A stretch of 64,000 nucleotides of DNA, from positions 23,203 through 87,202 of the forward strand of contig JAJOHG010000111.1 in NCBI GenBank assembly GCA_021029095.1, read 5' to 3'. Every line of letters begins with the position of its first letter. Positions within the stretch are counted from its first letter, which is position 1. This DNA comes from Phellopilus nigrolimitatus (taxonomy: Eukaryota; Basidiomycota; Agaricomycetes; Hymenochaetales; Hymenochaetaceae). A program made the position numbers and the translations under genes. Under the pieces are notes generated by a model. The model did not search any database. It was given only the letters and a program-made list of their open reading frames with translations, and had not been told where the DNA came from. This document shows positions 1-11,228 of the stretch, one piece after another.

Positions 1-620
1 AATTCCTCTCGATGACCGATGCGGAAAAAGAAAAGACGCGTGTGCGAGATTATTGTATATATGTACATTGTCGGTGCGCTGGTGATGGGGCGGGGGCGGG
101 GTGATACAGGGCGGTACAGGGCGGTACATACGTACAGGGTGTGCTACAGAATGTACAAGTGTTTGGGGCGAGTGGGACGTGGAGATAGATGCTAGATGCT
201 GGATGGGATGAGACAGACAGATAAGAAAAAAACAACAGACGAGACAAACAAGACAGAAAGATAGAAAGAGATAGAGAGAAAGATTAGACGGAAAGAAATA
301 GAATGTGCGGTTGTGCGGTTGTTATTGCAGCGTGAGGTAGTTCGTGGCGATTGCGAGTGCGGAATGCTGGTGCTGAGTGCGGATGCTGAGTGCGGATGTT
401 GGACGTGACGGTTCAATTAATTGCTGCGTGCGTGAGAAAACCCAGATGACGTAAGTAGTCGTAAAGTCCACGCGAGGCGCGACTCGTGCGCCCTGCCGCG
501 CTGACGTAGGTGGATCCGCGACAGCGCGTGCGATCCCAGGAGAAAGGCGCGCGGGCGATCCGCGCGGCGATGAATGGATGTGTGGATCCCGTGCGAGGAA
601 CCCAGGACCCTATTACTCAA
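1..620. other. Intergenic DNA downstream of the first gene
   Basis: No coding region could be supported here. Positions about 205-300 form a purine-rich A/G tract on the + strand. The stretch is the 3' flank of the minus-strand gene that ends at 621. Confidence 0.5.
356..402. repeat. Short minisatellite, unit about 14 bp
   Basis: The unit GATGCTGAGTGCG and close variants are repeated about three times in a row. It lies in the 3' flank of the first gene and has no visible function. Confidence 0.6.
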
Positions 621-2303
621 CTAGACCCTCCTCCGCTTCGCCGGGCCAGCACGCGCCTCCACGTCCGCACACCGCTTCTGCGGCCGCCCCGGCTGCCCGT
701 CCGCCCGTCCATCTTCCGCGGCGCCTTCTCCTTCTTCGGCGGCGGGCGGCGGGGTCGGCGACGGAGACGAGCAGCGCGAGCGGGGCGTAGCGTCGAAAAG
801 CGAGGCGGGCGGGGTCGACGAGGTCGACGAGGAGGAGGAGGACGCGGCCTCCGAAAGCACCGGCGCCGACGCCGGCATCGGCTTGGGCGCGAGCCGCCGC
901 GCGGCACGGCCCTTTTTCCCCGCTGCGGACGTGGCTCTGCCAACGGCGGCGGCAGCAGCGTCCTTCCGTGGGCGCCCGCGCTTGCGCCTCTCGTCTTTCG
1001 TCGGAGGTGCGTGTGCAGGTGCGGGGATGGGTGCGTGTGTGGGTGCTAGCACGGGTGTGGGTGGAAGCAGAGGCACCAGGGAGGGCGTCTCGACGTCGAC
1101 CATCTGCTCGTCCGCGTCTGCATCTTCGTTCCCATCTCCAGGCTCCGGCTGCGGTCCAGGCTCAGACCGCAGCTGCAGCAGCAACGCCGCCGCCTCCGCC
1201 TCCGCCCGGCGCTTCCCTGCGCGCGTCACGCGCGGCTCGACCTCCGCCGGTGCGGGCTCAGGCGGCGCAGGCGCGAGGTACGCCCACTCGCACCCCTGCA
1301 GGCGCGCGCTGCCCCAGCGCCACTCGTCCGGCACGGGCGTGTTCGCCCACAACTCTCCCCTCTCGAGCGCCTCCTCCAAATCCGCATCCGCCGCGTCCAC
1401 CGCGCGCGCGGCCTTCCTGACTTCGGGGACCCCGAGGAGCGCGGCGCGCGCACGCGCGAAGGGCGGGCGGGCGATGGGCGTGGGAGAGCGGAGGGGCGGC
1501 GCGATGCCGTATAGCGCGTAGTAGGCCTGCGCGAGCGCGAGGCGGAAGGCGGTGTAGGCGGCGTGGTACGTGTGTTCCAGGTGACGCGGGCCGAGCGGGC
1601 GGAATTCCGTGGGCGGGGTGGGCGGCGCTGTGTGGAGGGGGAGGGAGGAGGACGAGGAGGCGGGTGTGGCTGACGGCGTGCCGGCGAGAGGTAGAGGGGG
1701 GTAGGGAGGAGAGACGCGCGCTGGGGACGCGCTGCCGAGGTTTGGAGTTGTGGCTGGCGGCGCGCGGGCGTCCGGCCCGGAGAGCTCGGGCGACGCGGCG
1801 GGGAGGGGGAGGAGGACGGACGCCGGCGCGGGCGCGGCTGGGAGGCCCGCGAGCATGAGCGCGCCGACGCAGCCGATGGCGTCTGGCAGCGGCGGGCTGG
1901 GGGTGTCGAGCGCGTCGAGCGCGACGACGTGGAGGTGGAGAGCGGGCGCGTCCTCGTCGACAGGCTTGGGGAGGGTGTGCGCTGCGGGGAGCTGCGGGCT
2001 GCGCTTGCGCGCGAGGCGCGCCGGGAGGGCCGGGGTGTCTGCGTCTGCGTGTGTGGCCGCGTCGAAGACGGTGGACGTGGTCGTGGCGGACGAGGAGGTA
2101 GTGGCGGAGGAGGCGGTGGCGAGCGAGCGCGCGCTGCCCGCGGGCGACGACGACGCGCAGGGCGCGGGTGCGGGCGCGGGCCTGTACATGAGTTTGTGTA
2201 CTGCGCGGCGGACAAAGGAAAGGGAACGGAAACGGAAAGGAACGGAGACGGTCAGCCTGCGTCCGTGGCCGGGGCGGGGCAGCGGGCACTCACCAGCTCT
2301 CAT
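621..2303 (-). CDS. Nuclear AT-hook protein with a conserved GPRHLE block, paralogue of the gene at 60173-61961
   Basis: Two exons: a 10-nt first exon (2294-2303, coding MRA plus one base) and 621-2200. The intron 2201-2293 starts GTGAGT and ends GCGCAG, giving about 529 aa. Low-complexity Ala/Pro/Ser sequence surrounds a block of about 100 residues, GPRHLEHTYHAAYTAF ... EEALERGELWANTPVP. The same block is recognisable in the gene at 60173-61961. An AT-hook-like core, KRGRPRK, is encoded near 962-1003, and the C-terminus is basic (AKRRRV), so a DNA-binding nuclear protein is likely; that is inference. Codon use is extremely GC-rich, unlike most neighbours, which gives long spurious reading frames on the other strand. 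The family has no function that I know of. Confidence 0.8.
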   Translation of the reverse strand: MRAGECPLPRPGHGRRLTVSVPFRFRSLSFVRRAVHKLMYRPAPAPAPCASSSPAGSARSLATASSATTSSSATTTSTVFDAATHADADTPALPARLARKRSPQLPAAHTLPKPVDEDAPALHLHVVALDALDTPSPPLPDAIGCVGALMLAGLPAAPAPASVLLPLPAASPELSGPDARAPPATTPNLGSASPARVSPPYPPLPLAGTPSATPASSSSSLPLHTAPPTPPTEFRPLGPRHLEHTYHAAYTAFRLALAQAYYALYGIAPPLRSPTPIARPPFARARAALLGVPEVRKAARAVDAADADLEEALERGELWANTPVPDEWRWGSARLQGCEWAYLAPAPPEPAPAEVEPRVTRAGKRRAEAEAAALLLQLRSEPGPQPEPGDGNEDADADEQMVDVETPSLVPLLPPTPVLAPTHAPIPAPAHAPPTKDERRKRGRPRKDAAAAAVGRATSAAGKKGRAARRLAPKPMPASAPVLSEAASSSSSSTSSTPPASLFDATPRSRCSSPSPTPPPAAEEGEGAAEDGRADGQPGRPQKRCADVEARAGPAKRRRV

Positions 2304-2458
2304 CGCGTCGGTCGGTCGGTAGACAGTCCCTTTGCAAATCGGTGGCGAGTACGAGTAAGGTGAGTATACGGGGACGAGCGGGCGAGCGGGGGTATGTGGA
2401 CGCGCGCGCAGCTAGGTGAGTGGGTGGGTGTGCACCGCGCCCCGGGGTGGCCGCGGGG

Positions 2459-2464
2459 TTTATA
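2459..2464 (-). promoter_or_regulatory. Likely TATA box of the first gene
   Basis: On the minus strand this reads TATAAA inside CCATATAAACCCC, about 155 bp upstream of the ATG at 2303. It is the only TATA-like element in the GC-rich upstream region. Confidence 0.5.
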
Positions 2465-2503
2465 TGGCGGGCGGCTGCCACAAAGGAGCCACAGACGCAC
2501 AAA

Positions 2504-3183
2504 GGAGCCCTCAGGCCACAAAGGAAGCCTGCTCCGGCCCAAGGACCAGGGGACGCGCTTGCGCCACAGCAATAATCGGTGGCGCGCGTGTCCGTATCGG
2601 GCGATTGTGCCTACATCGGGGCGTCAAAGGCCGTCTGCCTTTGCGTGCTTGTGGCTCGCAAAACTAACCGCGACAGGCTTTGGGTTTTAAACTATGAGGT
2701 TATTCTGGCTCACTCCCTACAAATTAATACTAGTGCCCATATAAATGGACAAGAAATGTAGCCGCTACAAAAGTCGTATTTCATGTCTGCAAATACTTGT
2801 CCTCCCTCGAAGCAAAAAAAGAGTGCAAAACTGTCTAGTGGTTGCCACTTTAACATCCTTTACACCCTATCACTGCAGGCATTGACTCAGAATTCCACCC
2901 GTAGGGTGGTTCTAAGCCAATGCCCACAGGGTTGTATCTTTTGCATGCTGGACAGCAATCACACTTTTCCTAAGCCTGGTTGAAAGAACAGCACTCATAT
3001 TCTTGCTTGCTATATACTCAAGCAGTGTAATACTCCAAGAAAGTAATGGAACTGGCTGTTAAGTGGGGAGAATAGGGGAGTGGCCTGGGTGGAGAGGGGG
3101 GAAAGAATGAGCAAGGGCTGGTGTATCAGTGTTGAGCCAGTGAGAGAGAAAATATCTGAGTCCAGGTCAAAAATGCAGACTTG
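2504..3183. other. Intergenic DNA, nothing recognised
   Basis: AT-richer than the gene to its left, with several short open frames that lack splice or family support. It is the 3' flank of the gene at 3184 and the upstream flank of the first gene. Confidence 0.4.
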
Positions 3184-3714
3184 TCATGCTTTATGTGCCT
3201 CTACTTCCCTCTTGAAGCTGTCATATACAAAATCCTTCAGTGTGGAGACACGTGGCACAGTAGCGTATTGTCTCTTCCCATGCTCATCTACCTTGCGTGC
3301 AATCCAATCTGCTTTCTCAGCTGGCAGACTGTTAATGCTGAGTGCAACACTGGCAACAGATGGCTGGCAGAGGAAGCTGGCAAACCATGGAATGAACTCG
3401 AAATTTGGGGTGTTGTAGGTGTAGGGGTGAAATATGCCTTCTGCCAGTGGGCCAACTGCTTCTGTGCGTCCATTCTGGTTGATCTTGAAGACATAGTTCA
3501 GATGAAGAGCTGGGTCAATGTTCCGGCTGTTAATGCTCATGCCCTGTCTCTTGGACCATTTATTGAACTTCATGCCATCGGGTTCGGGGATAAGAAAACT
3601 GACAATGTGATCTGAAGTTCTTGTTGAAATTATCCACACATTACTGGTGTCATTGGGTATTTTTCCAAAACCAAGATAGAGAGATTTTGGGTCAAACTGT
3701 ACTTCATGCATCAT
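3184..3714 (-). CDS. Hypothetical protein, 176 aa
   Basis: A single coding exon from ATG at 3714 to the stop at 3184. The start was chosen because a leader intron (3716-3779, GTGAGT...CTCAG) removes the in-frame extension upstream and leaves the first ATG just after the acceptor. The protein starts MMHEVQFDPKSL and ends KREVEAHKA. It has no signal peptide or membrane helix, and I recognise no family. The strong TATA box at 3876-3883 and the leader intron suggest a well-expressed gene. Composition is mixed hydrophilic with several Trp and Phe, consistent with a small soluble domain. Confidence 0.6.
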   Translation of the reverse strand: MMHEVQFDPKSLYLGFGKIPNDTSNVWIISTRTSDHIVSFLIPEPDGMKFNKWSKRQGMSINSRNIDPALHLNYVFKINQNGRTEAVGPLAEGIFHPYTYNTPNFEFIPWFASFLCQPSVASVALSINSLPAEKADWIARKVDEHGKRQYATVPRVSTLKDFVYDSFKREVEAHKA

Positions 3715-3715
3715 T

Positions 3716-3779
3716 CTGAGCATCACAGCCAAATGTATAAGTTCACAAACACACTTGAGATCCAATAAGAGACACTCAC
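3716..3779 (-). other. 5'UTR intron of the 3184-3714 gene
   Basis: The minus strand reads AAAT|GTGAGT at the left end and GCTCAG|AATGATG at the right end. It is a 64-nt intron placed immediately before the proposed start codon. Confidence 0.6.
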
Positions 3780-3875
3780 ATTTCTGAGATTGTTGTGGGT
3801 TTTTGTTGTAGTTGTTGTTTTTGTGCTGTATGCGAGTGTGTGTTCTGATGCTCTGAAAACAGCAGACTGGGCAGG

Positions 3876-3883
3876 TTTATATA
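3876..3883 (-). promoter_or_regulatory. TATA box
   Basis: The minus strand reads TATATAAA, about 100 bp upstream of the leader-intron donor of the 3184-3714 gene. Confidence 0.6.
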
Positions 3884-3954
3884 GTGCTGCACCACAACAT
3901 TGCACTGAACCACATTTGTGTTGCAGGGTGAGACCGGGTCCGCGCGAGAGACGT

Positions 3955-4126
3955 AACCTAATACAAGGGTAAGCTCAGTCGATCGCGTGGCGGTGCGAAC
4001 GTCTAATCATTGTAAACTAACCTAATACAAGGGTAAGCTAGTTTAATAGTTAATGAGCAAAAGTATAATAGAAATGTATAATGGCGAGAGCTCACCTCAG
4101 TCGATCGCGCGGCGGTGCGAACGTCT
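3955..4126. repeat. Two interleaved short direct repeats upstream of the 3184-3714 gene
   Basis: The motif AACCTAATACAAGGGTAAGCT occurs at 3955-3975 and again at about 4019-4039. A second motif of 31 bp, containing GATCGCGYGGCGGTGCGAAC, occurs at 3974-4004 and 4096-4126 with one difference. Both lie just upstream of a gene promoter. Confidence 0.8.
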
Positions 4127-5502
4127 GAGGTGGGCGAAAGAATAAACGATCTTTTTATGCTACGGGTTTGCGTGCTTTCGGAAAAGCTATTTACTCTACG
4201 AGATAAAGGAGAGAGGATAAAAGGAGATAAATGATAAGTAAATAACAGTCCTATTGGTTAACGATAAACGGGGGTATGGGGGACGATCGGGAGTGGTGCG
4301 CGGACGACGGTTCATCCACGCGCCGACCAATCGTGGTGCAGCGAGCCTCGTGCTCGCAGAGCCGAGACGCTGCGCTCGCGGCAGCACGTCCGAGCACGCA
4401 ACCGGTGCGCGCGGGACGGGGCTCCGCCGGCTTGCGCTCCAACAATTTGCACTGTTGCAGGCCCTTTTTCTCCTTGGGGAGGCATGTATGCACCACAGGT
4501 AGTAACCATTGCACCAGATGAGTTGATTGGAATGTGTATCCTTGGCACCAGCTGCCATGCCACTGACAATTGCACACAACCACAATGCAAAGAGAGGGAA
4601 AATGCACCTCTGGCAGCAGAGATGTGCATAAGAGATGTGCATATATGTTGCCATTGCCAGGCTGCGTGGTGTTTCTCAGCAAAGCACAAGCATTGTGGTC
4701 AGCATTGTGCACACCTGTTTTGTGCAGAAGAAAATGCACATTTGTGCTTACCCAACCACACTCAGACACTCGGTCACACACTCACACACACTCTCTCATG
4801 GTCATCTAGAGCACTATAGGCACACATACATGGACTCTCATAAGAGGTTGATCATTAGGCTCAATGTGCATCATCACCACAAATTACCTCCATCATTTGT
4901 TCTTGTATACAAACATATATAGAGTTGCCCTAGGATTTGAGTTTTGCCCTCTCAGTAGAGCGTAGCATGGGTCGACCCGTGGGTATTAGCATTTTGCTAA
5001 TAACATGGCGAGTTCAGCTTCGATTTGAATGATCTCACATGTGTCATGTGCGCACCGTTAAATTCTACAGCATACAAAAATATATATTTCAATGGTACAT
5101 TATTGACAGCACTAGAGGCAAACGGGTCATTTAAGACCCGTGTTTGTCTCGCGTTGCGTGACCAACCGTCTCCAGGCAGCGCGCCGACGGTCGCTGTGGC
5201 GGGGAAGGCGGCGGGCAGATGCGATCGAGGCGGGCGTCTCGGCGTGGCGCGGGTCGGCGGCGGGTGTGCTGCGTTGAATTTTCTGGATTTTGTATTCTGC
5301 GCACGAGTTGGTATGGCAGGAGGCGCGTGCCCCGCGGCGGGCGGTGCTAGGGCTCCGCGCCGTAGGGGCGTATCGTATCGAGCAGAAGAGGAGGAAAAAT
5401 ATACACCCCGAGTCCGTATTCCGGTCCCGGAGAGGCGCCCTCATCCGTTCTCGAGAATAGGGAGAAACTAACTGTGGAGGTGGACGCGTTTAGGATTGTT
5501 TA
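4127..5502. other. Intergenic DNA with a CA-rich stretch
   Basis: No gene could be supported. A CACACA/CTCACACA-rich run lies near 4757-4796. The many short open frames overlap on both strands and lack splice or family support. Confidence 0.4.
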
Positions 5503-5989
5503 TTACATGTAACTTTCAGCGTCGAAAACAAACAACTCGTTGATGTGTTTGCAGGCTGGAGAGGCCTCGTCGAGGTTGCGAATACGGGCGGATCCGGCGA
5601 CTATGGATGCGATATTCTCGTCATCTCGTCGCCTGGTAATACGTATGTGGAGTTCAGAGAGTGCCATGGGAAGAATAAGACTCGCCATGGACACTTTGCC
5701 CTGCTGGAGATTTTTGGCCATTGACAGCAACGAGTTGAGAATATCTTTTTGCGCGTCTACTGCATCATCCTCAGTTCATGAAGTCATTGTTGCTTGGAGC
5801 GACTTGAGGAACGGCAGACATTCTTCGATATTCCAAGTAACGATGAACATGTGGGAATGCTTCTGGGAGCTCAGCCAGTTCGTCCGCGTCCAGACACCTG
5901 TCTACCCGTATGAGATTGCCAGATTCAAGAGACTGCAATGACAGCGAGGAGTCAGCGAGTATAGACGAAGACTCGTTATGTAAATACAT
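5503..5989 (-). CDS. Small hypothetical protein, two exons, about 120 aa
   Basis: Exon 1 starts at ATG 5989 (MYLHNESSSILADSS). Exon 2 begins near 5747 with DAQKDILNSLLSMAKN and ends at 5503 (FVFDAESYM). The proposed intron starts GTTACT and ends ATGCAG with a CTGA branch-like site; the frame is kept. The donor is not a strong consensus, so the junction is tentative. Exon 2 looks alpha-helical with many Arg, Asp and Leu. The gene sits about 65 bp downstream of the NOP8 stop on the same strand. No family was recognised. Confidence 0.4.
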
Positions 5990-6055
5990 GTGGGCATTGA
6001 CGGCAACGTGTCGGAAATGTTGTCTTAGTCTTAGAGTAAGACTGAAGGTCTGGAT

Positions 6056-7855
6056 TCAGTCCCGCCCATCACCGCCTCGCCGTCTCGCACTCTTCACCGC
6101 CTCGCGATGGCGCCGCTTCCAGTCGCGCGTCAGGTCGAGCTTACGCGCCGCCCAGCGCGCGCGCACCGCCTCCGCGTCCTGCGTGCGGTGGAACCCGCCG
6201 CCTCCGGCCCCGTCTTGGTTTTGGTTCTGGTTGTTAGACGAGTGGGCCGGCCTAAGATCGAAATCGGCAGACGCCAGACGCGAGCGTAGCAGCTCGAAGA
6301 CGTCTTGCGGCGCCTTTGGGGCGCCTCGCGTACTTGGCCCTGGGGAAAAGGAGCGCGGGAAGAAGAGCGGCGCATTCGTGTCCAGCGCAGATGCAAGCAT
6401 AGGATGGGAGCTCTGGGCACTCAGTGAGGGAACGTGGGGGGCAGAAGGGAAGGCGGATGGTGTGGGTGCTGGTGCAACGGGCGCCTCGAACGCGTCGTCG
6501 AGCTCCAGGTCGAGATCGAGGTTGCCGAGGATGGAGAAGGCGGCTTGAAGTCAAATAGGATGAGTTACATGGTAATACATCATAAAAAAGATATAGAGAC
6601 GTACCGTCCTCTGCGCGCGGCGCGAACATGTCCTTAAGCTTCTTCAGATGTACCTGAGGCGCGGGGCCTTCGCGCTCTGGCATTTCGGAGGGCGGCATCT
6701 GCCCTTCTCCACTATCCATCGTCGTGTCTTCCGAGTCAGATATGTCCTCCACGTTTTCCTCGCCTTTCGTCAAGAACTCTTCTCTCGGGATGTATTCGAT
6801 GCCGTCGTCCCCACCGCCAAGCCCTACGGCCTCCGCATGCGCGGGAAGATCGACGTCGCTGAGGCTCTCCGCGCCGCCCCAGTCCGCCCCCTCGTCTTTC
6901 CCGAAGAGTGTCTCGAGTAATGATAAGTCGCGCGAGGCCTCGGCTGCAAGGTCTGAGGCGGCTTGCGCTGTGGAGGGCTGAGGAGATGCAGGGGGCAGCG
7001 ATTTGCGCTGGTCTGTCGCAGCAGGTTCTTCTACCTGGACAGACGCAGAAAAAGCGGCAATCGGATCCATCTTCCTTGCTGGCTTCTCAGGGAGTGTTCG
7101 CCCGCTGGTGCTTTCAAGCGTGACGCCCTTGAGATACTCGCTTCCCCATGCCTCGGGATCAATCATCCGCCGACGCGCACGCACCAGCACAGCGGCGTCG
7201 CGTTTCTTCTTCTTCTTCCGTAGCGCGGCGGCCTCCGCGAGCTTCCGTGCACCAGAGAGAGGCGCGGGCTGAGGCGGGAGCGGACGGAGGGGCCGCATGC
7301 GCATGGGGCGTACGAGTCGGCCAAGCGGGGTTGTGCGCCAGCCAGAGCGTGAGGCAGCGTTCGCGGGCGAGACGGGAGACATGTCTGCGGCATGCACGCC
7401 GATGCAGCCGCGCGCGAGGCGTCGCCGTTTCTTTGGGCGGGCCGTGTCGGTGAAGGGATCATTTTCTTTGCGGATGCTGCAGAAAAACAGTTGAAAGTGA
7501 AATTTGAGCGAAAATGATAGGACGGCGTACCGGTCGATGAAGTCTGGCTTCGCCTCTCCGATGCGCAATCTGGCACCTTTCCATGTCGTCCCGCTCAGCA
7601 CATTCAGACCTGGAGCAAATGTCAGGGCTTTTTACCGGTACTGACGCACGTTGCACACTTACATTTCGCGAGCTGGGCCTTCGTCGTCTCAAGTGTCACA
7701 TATACATACGGCCGTACCTGGCCGAGTCCGTCGACTTTTCCGTGTCCGTCGAGCGCATTCACGGTTCCAAAGGTCGAGAGGCGCGCTGAGAGGTCTGCAG
7801 GTGTGATTTGAGGGGTGAGGCCGGAGATATGCAGCCGTTTCATCAGGGGCTCCAT
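6056..7855 (-). CDS. NOP8: 60S ribosome biogenesis factor NOP8 / NOL8-like RNA-binding protein
   Basis: Four exons, 7663-7855, 7531-7609, 6605-7476 and 6056-6543, with all phases consistent, giving 543 aa. The N-terminus is an RRM: RLHISGLTPQITPADL, then across intron 1 the NOL8-type end CLNVLSGTTWKGARLRIGEA. A basic segment RPKKRRRLARG and a Ser/Asp/Glu-rich middle follow. The C-terminus LTRDWKRRHREAVKSARRR is the conserved tail of NOL8/Nop8 proteins. In yeast Nop8 acts in the nucleolus in early 60S assembly. A cytoplasmic role is not suggested. Identification rests on the RRM plus the tail; the middle is low complexity, as usual for the family. Confidence 0.88.
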
Positions 7856-9292
7856 TTGGGACTTTACGGCCCAAATGAGTCTGGAAGTATCGCAGGAGGT
7901 GGAAAGACGACCACGAGCACTCGATGATATCTTGGAAGACGTCGCTGGACACGGAAGCGAAGAAATTACTGGCAGTGCTTACCGGCAATGTTTCGGATCA
8001 ATCAAATCAAGTTTACGTAATTCGTAAAACACTCGTCCGAGACTCCGTGTTGAACTTCACACCTATCAACAGCAACAACGGTAGCAGTAGATATATCTAC
8101 TATGAGAGGCAAACTAAATCTGCTTAACTCACATAGTCTGAAACTGGGTGCCCCGGATCCGGAAATGGAGAGCCTCTTGTTGCTGCCACGACGCAGAACT
8201 CGGCGGTGGCGCCTTCGACATTCTTCCTTCGCTTTTCACACTCAAATTTATCTCCCTCTAAGCTTACAGATTGGTATCATCCCCTTCTTACGCTTTGATT
8301 AAAGCTGTACCGCACCCATTCCCGACAACGGCTTGTCTACTTATGGTGCGCTTGTTTTATCTGCCGCAGACAATGGCCTACTCTCGGCCCTGCTGTGGAG
8401 AGCTTGGCGTATTCGATGACTGGATGGCTAGGCCTATTTTATTAACAGTTTTCATCCTGCAGAGAGTATAAAAAAGCTTTTTTATGTTCAGCCTCGAAAC
8501 AATATCCGCTATGTGTTCTTAGACCTATACGTCAAGTGGCTTTCACGTTGACCAGTAGCCGCTAGGTCCGCATGGCGCGAAGATACTCAATGAAGACGGA
8601 AAAAATGGCTTAAGGCGATCCTTTCTCTCAGGAGGCATACCAGTGTACTCTGTAAGGATTATTTCCGGGGCTCATTGAAAAGCTGACTGGTGCTGGGAAG
8701 GTGACTTCGAGTGAGCGAATCGTTCTCTCGGTGTCTTCGATTTTATCTCTGATGATACATCCTTCAACTAAGGTTGGTACTTCCTGGAAGGGCGTATTAC
8801 TCTGTCGTCACAAGTCATGTCCGAACTCTTTCCGCGCACCCAGAGTAACGCTTTTGTTACTTTTCATTGGCAATGCTCTACTATGCGCGGGATCTTGGCT
8901 CTTTGTAACCAGATGTGCGGCAATTTTCCATCTAAGGACGGATCTCCTCACGCAAATGCGATCCCAATCAGGCTCTCATCCGCAACATCGTATTTGATAT
9001 GCAAAGCTTTGCATCAATGAGAGCATTGTCTTGCTATGGACGTACACTCATACAATCGTTTCTCACACATCTGTGCCCTTTGCGCGTTTTAGTTTGCACC
9101 TGCGGCTCTGATATGTGACAAAGCGCATCTTCTGTGCATTAGTCTGTCCTGATCAGGCGGGCAGTTAGGCTTTTATCTCATTTAAAAGTCTTACTCGCTC
9201 TTCCTCTCAAGTATCAACAACGCACCAAAGCCGCCGCATCTTCCCTCCCAATCCACAGCTCCTTAACTACGCCCCACGCGGATCGCTATACT
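7856..9292. other. Intergenic DNA between NOP8 and a small plus-strand gene
   Basis: No open frame here has splice or family support. CT-rich runs around 9180-9260 precede the ATG at 9293 and look like the promoter and leader of that gene. Confidence 0.4.
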
Positions 9293-9782
9293 ATGGCAAA
9301 ACAACCAATCAGAAAAGAAGACCTCGAGAAAGCACTCGAGGCCCTGGGGCTCGAGAAGGATATAAGGCAGATAACAAGCAGGGGAGAAGTGCAGAAAGCC
9401 GCGACAAATGTATGTTCTCAATGAAATGAAAGGCTGACACTCACTGTATATAAGCTTACTTCTATTTCTCGTTGGAAGGCCATGGACAAGCGTGTGGTGG
9501 TCAGAAATTCCGGCCCTGCTTACTTCAACGATACGGCGGTGCTAAAGGCGCGTGATATCATCCTTAGGTACTTAGAAAAGTGAGCTCGATACTAAATTAA
9601 TGCGGCAGCTGAGCTTCTTCTGACTTTGCGTTCTCGTCGCATGCAGCAAATCACGGGATGGGTCAGAGGCGCTCACTATAGACTCCGCGCCGCCGTGCGC
9701 AGAGCAAGCGGACAGGTCGACTCCGTACTCCGGAAAAGGTTTGGGAAAAAAGGAGGTGATAAAGCGCCCGTCAACGATGTGA
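9293..9782 (+). CDS. Small hypothetical basic protein, about 117 aa, three exons
   Basis: Exons 9293-9409, 9479-9579 and 9647-9782 are joined by GTATGT...GGAAG and GTGAGC...TGCAG introns; phases agree. The protein begins MAKQPIRKEDLEKALEALG. Exon 2 encodes AMDKRVVVRNSGPAYFNDTA and ends at YLEN. The last exon is polar and ends KRPSTM. An alternative reading of the third exon (QITGWVRGAHYRLRAAVRRA) is open and looks protein-like but is not in phase with the donor. If exon 2 reads through instead, the protein stops after RYLEK. No family recognised. Confidence 0.5.
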
Positions 9783-10239
9783 GACGCGTCGAGGGCAGCG
9801 TCTAAGCTCGAACCCGTCTGCTCCAGGTAAGACCGCGTAAGACGCAAAGTCCGAAAGACACGGGGACAAAACCCCTCCCCCTTCCTAATGATAAGAAAGA
9901 GAGAAATCCATCTGGGTGCAGTCAGCTAAATTATCCCGACTTTAGATGCGAGTAGTTTTCTATAGCTAATGCATGTGCTCGGAATCAGGAGTCCGAACGG
10001 CTTCGACGAATATATATGTCTGCTACGCGTAAAGCGGTCTGAGAGGTGCAGCAGTTGGTGTCGGTATCAGCCATGTTAACGAGCCCCGACTATATATTCG
10101 AAGTTGCAAGCACTTGGATACATAAGATTTAAATATAGGTTGAGAGCACAATCTTACCAATCTGGGATGCAGACTTTCTGAAATCTAATAATCTAGTACA
10201 TGTCAAGAGCGACTTAGGAGCAAAGGGCCTCTATCTGGA

Positions 10240-10987
10240 TTAGTGCTCTCCGACGCTCGCCATCTTCTGCATGCTAGAGGCATCTTTTCCATCGCCTTCA
10301 TTCTCCTTCGGATCGGATAGGTCTATTCCGAGAAGAATGGTAATCTTCTGGCGTACTAGGCGGGTGAGCAACACATCTCCGGTAAATGATCGTGTGTTCG
10401 TGACAGATGGCTGGTAAAGCGAGCGGAACACGGAGTTCAAGTGGTTATTGAATTCGCGGGGACAGGTCTCCGACTGTCCGCGCATCTGTTGTGTTTGATA
10501 GTCAAAACGCGTCCGCATATCGCACGTCTCATCAATCTTCTCAAGTTCGATGTTACAGACTGGAGTGAAGAGAAATGGAAGCCGCAGAAACTCACAGAAG
10601 CAGACTCCTCTCATGCTTCGATTGTTGAGCGGCCTTGTCTGAAGCTCGGGGAGCTCGGCCCCATCCTTATCATTCGGACTTTTCCCTGGCATGGTTCATA
10701 GTCGTTCGGAAGCACCCGAAAAAGCAGCTTCTTCTGAGGAGTGAGCCCAGTATGCTTCCTTACTAGCGAACGTACGCGATAGACGGCGTCACGTCCTTGA
10801 TAATTGGTGGAGCCCGACAATCGTATTCGAAAGTAATACGGGATCTAGATATCGAGGCAAACGGCGAAGATGGCGTTTGTCGGACGTTATATCTATCAGC
10901 AACTTGAACTCTTTGGTGTCCCGCCGGTGCATTCGGACACAAGTCCATATAAAGATACTTTACACGAAGCGTCTTGATATGCTTCAC
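10240..10987 (-). CDS. Hypothetical protein, multi-exon, incompletely resolved
   Basis: The 3' part is clear. An exon reading CNIELEKIDETCDMRTRF through to MQKMASVGEH ends at the stop at 10240, and is preceded by a good intron (GTGAGT...CTCCAG) near 10570-10600. Upstream, 10611-10987 has two overlapping open frames that look coding (KKLLFRVLPNDYEPCQGK and DRYNVRQTPSSPFAS), but I could not find junctions that keep one frame throughout. Either a small exon was missed or the gene is damaged. No domain recognised. The next gene upstream is the 7TM gene on the same strand. Confidence 0.4.
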
Positions 10988-11228
10988 CTCAATTTCACCT
11001 TCCAGCTATCTGAAAGTCTTGTTTCAGTCAAATATGACTTTACAAGACATCTCTTTTGAGGGAAACCAGTCGACAGCATATTGCAGTCAAGTCATACTAA
11101 GAGATATGACGAGAAAAAAAGGCATAAGAGCGCAGAATATTTATAGACCATCCACACTTACATATTAATGATCAAAATAGTTTTGCCAATTATCCATCAG
11201 AGCATCACTCCTGCAGGGTGACGCACTC

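Noticed and set aside
617..2363. Several long open frames overlapping the first gene on both strands
   Set aside because: They are shadows caused by the extreme GC content. Only the 621-2303 frame has a splice-consistent start, an AT-hook and a paralogue.
9572..9847. 91-codon minus-strand frame
   Set aside because: Antisense to the last exon of the small plus-strand gene, which has consistent introns.
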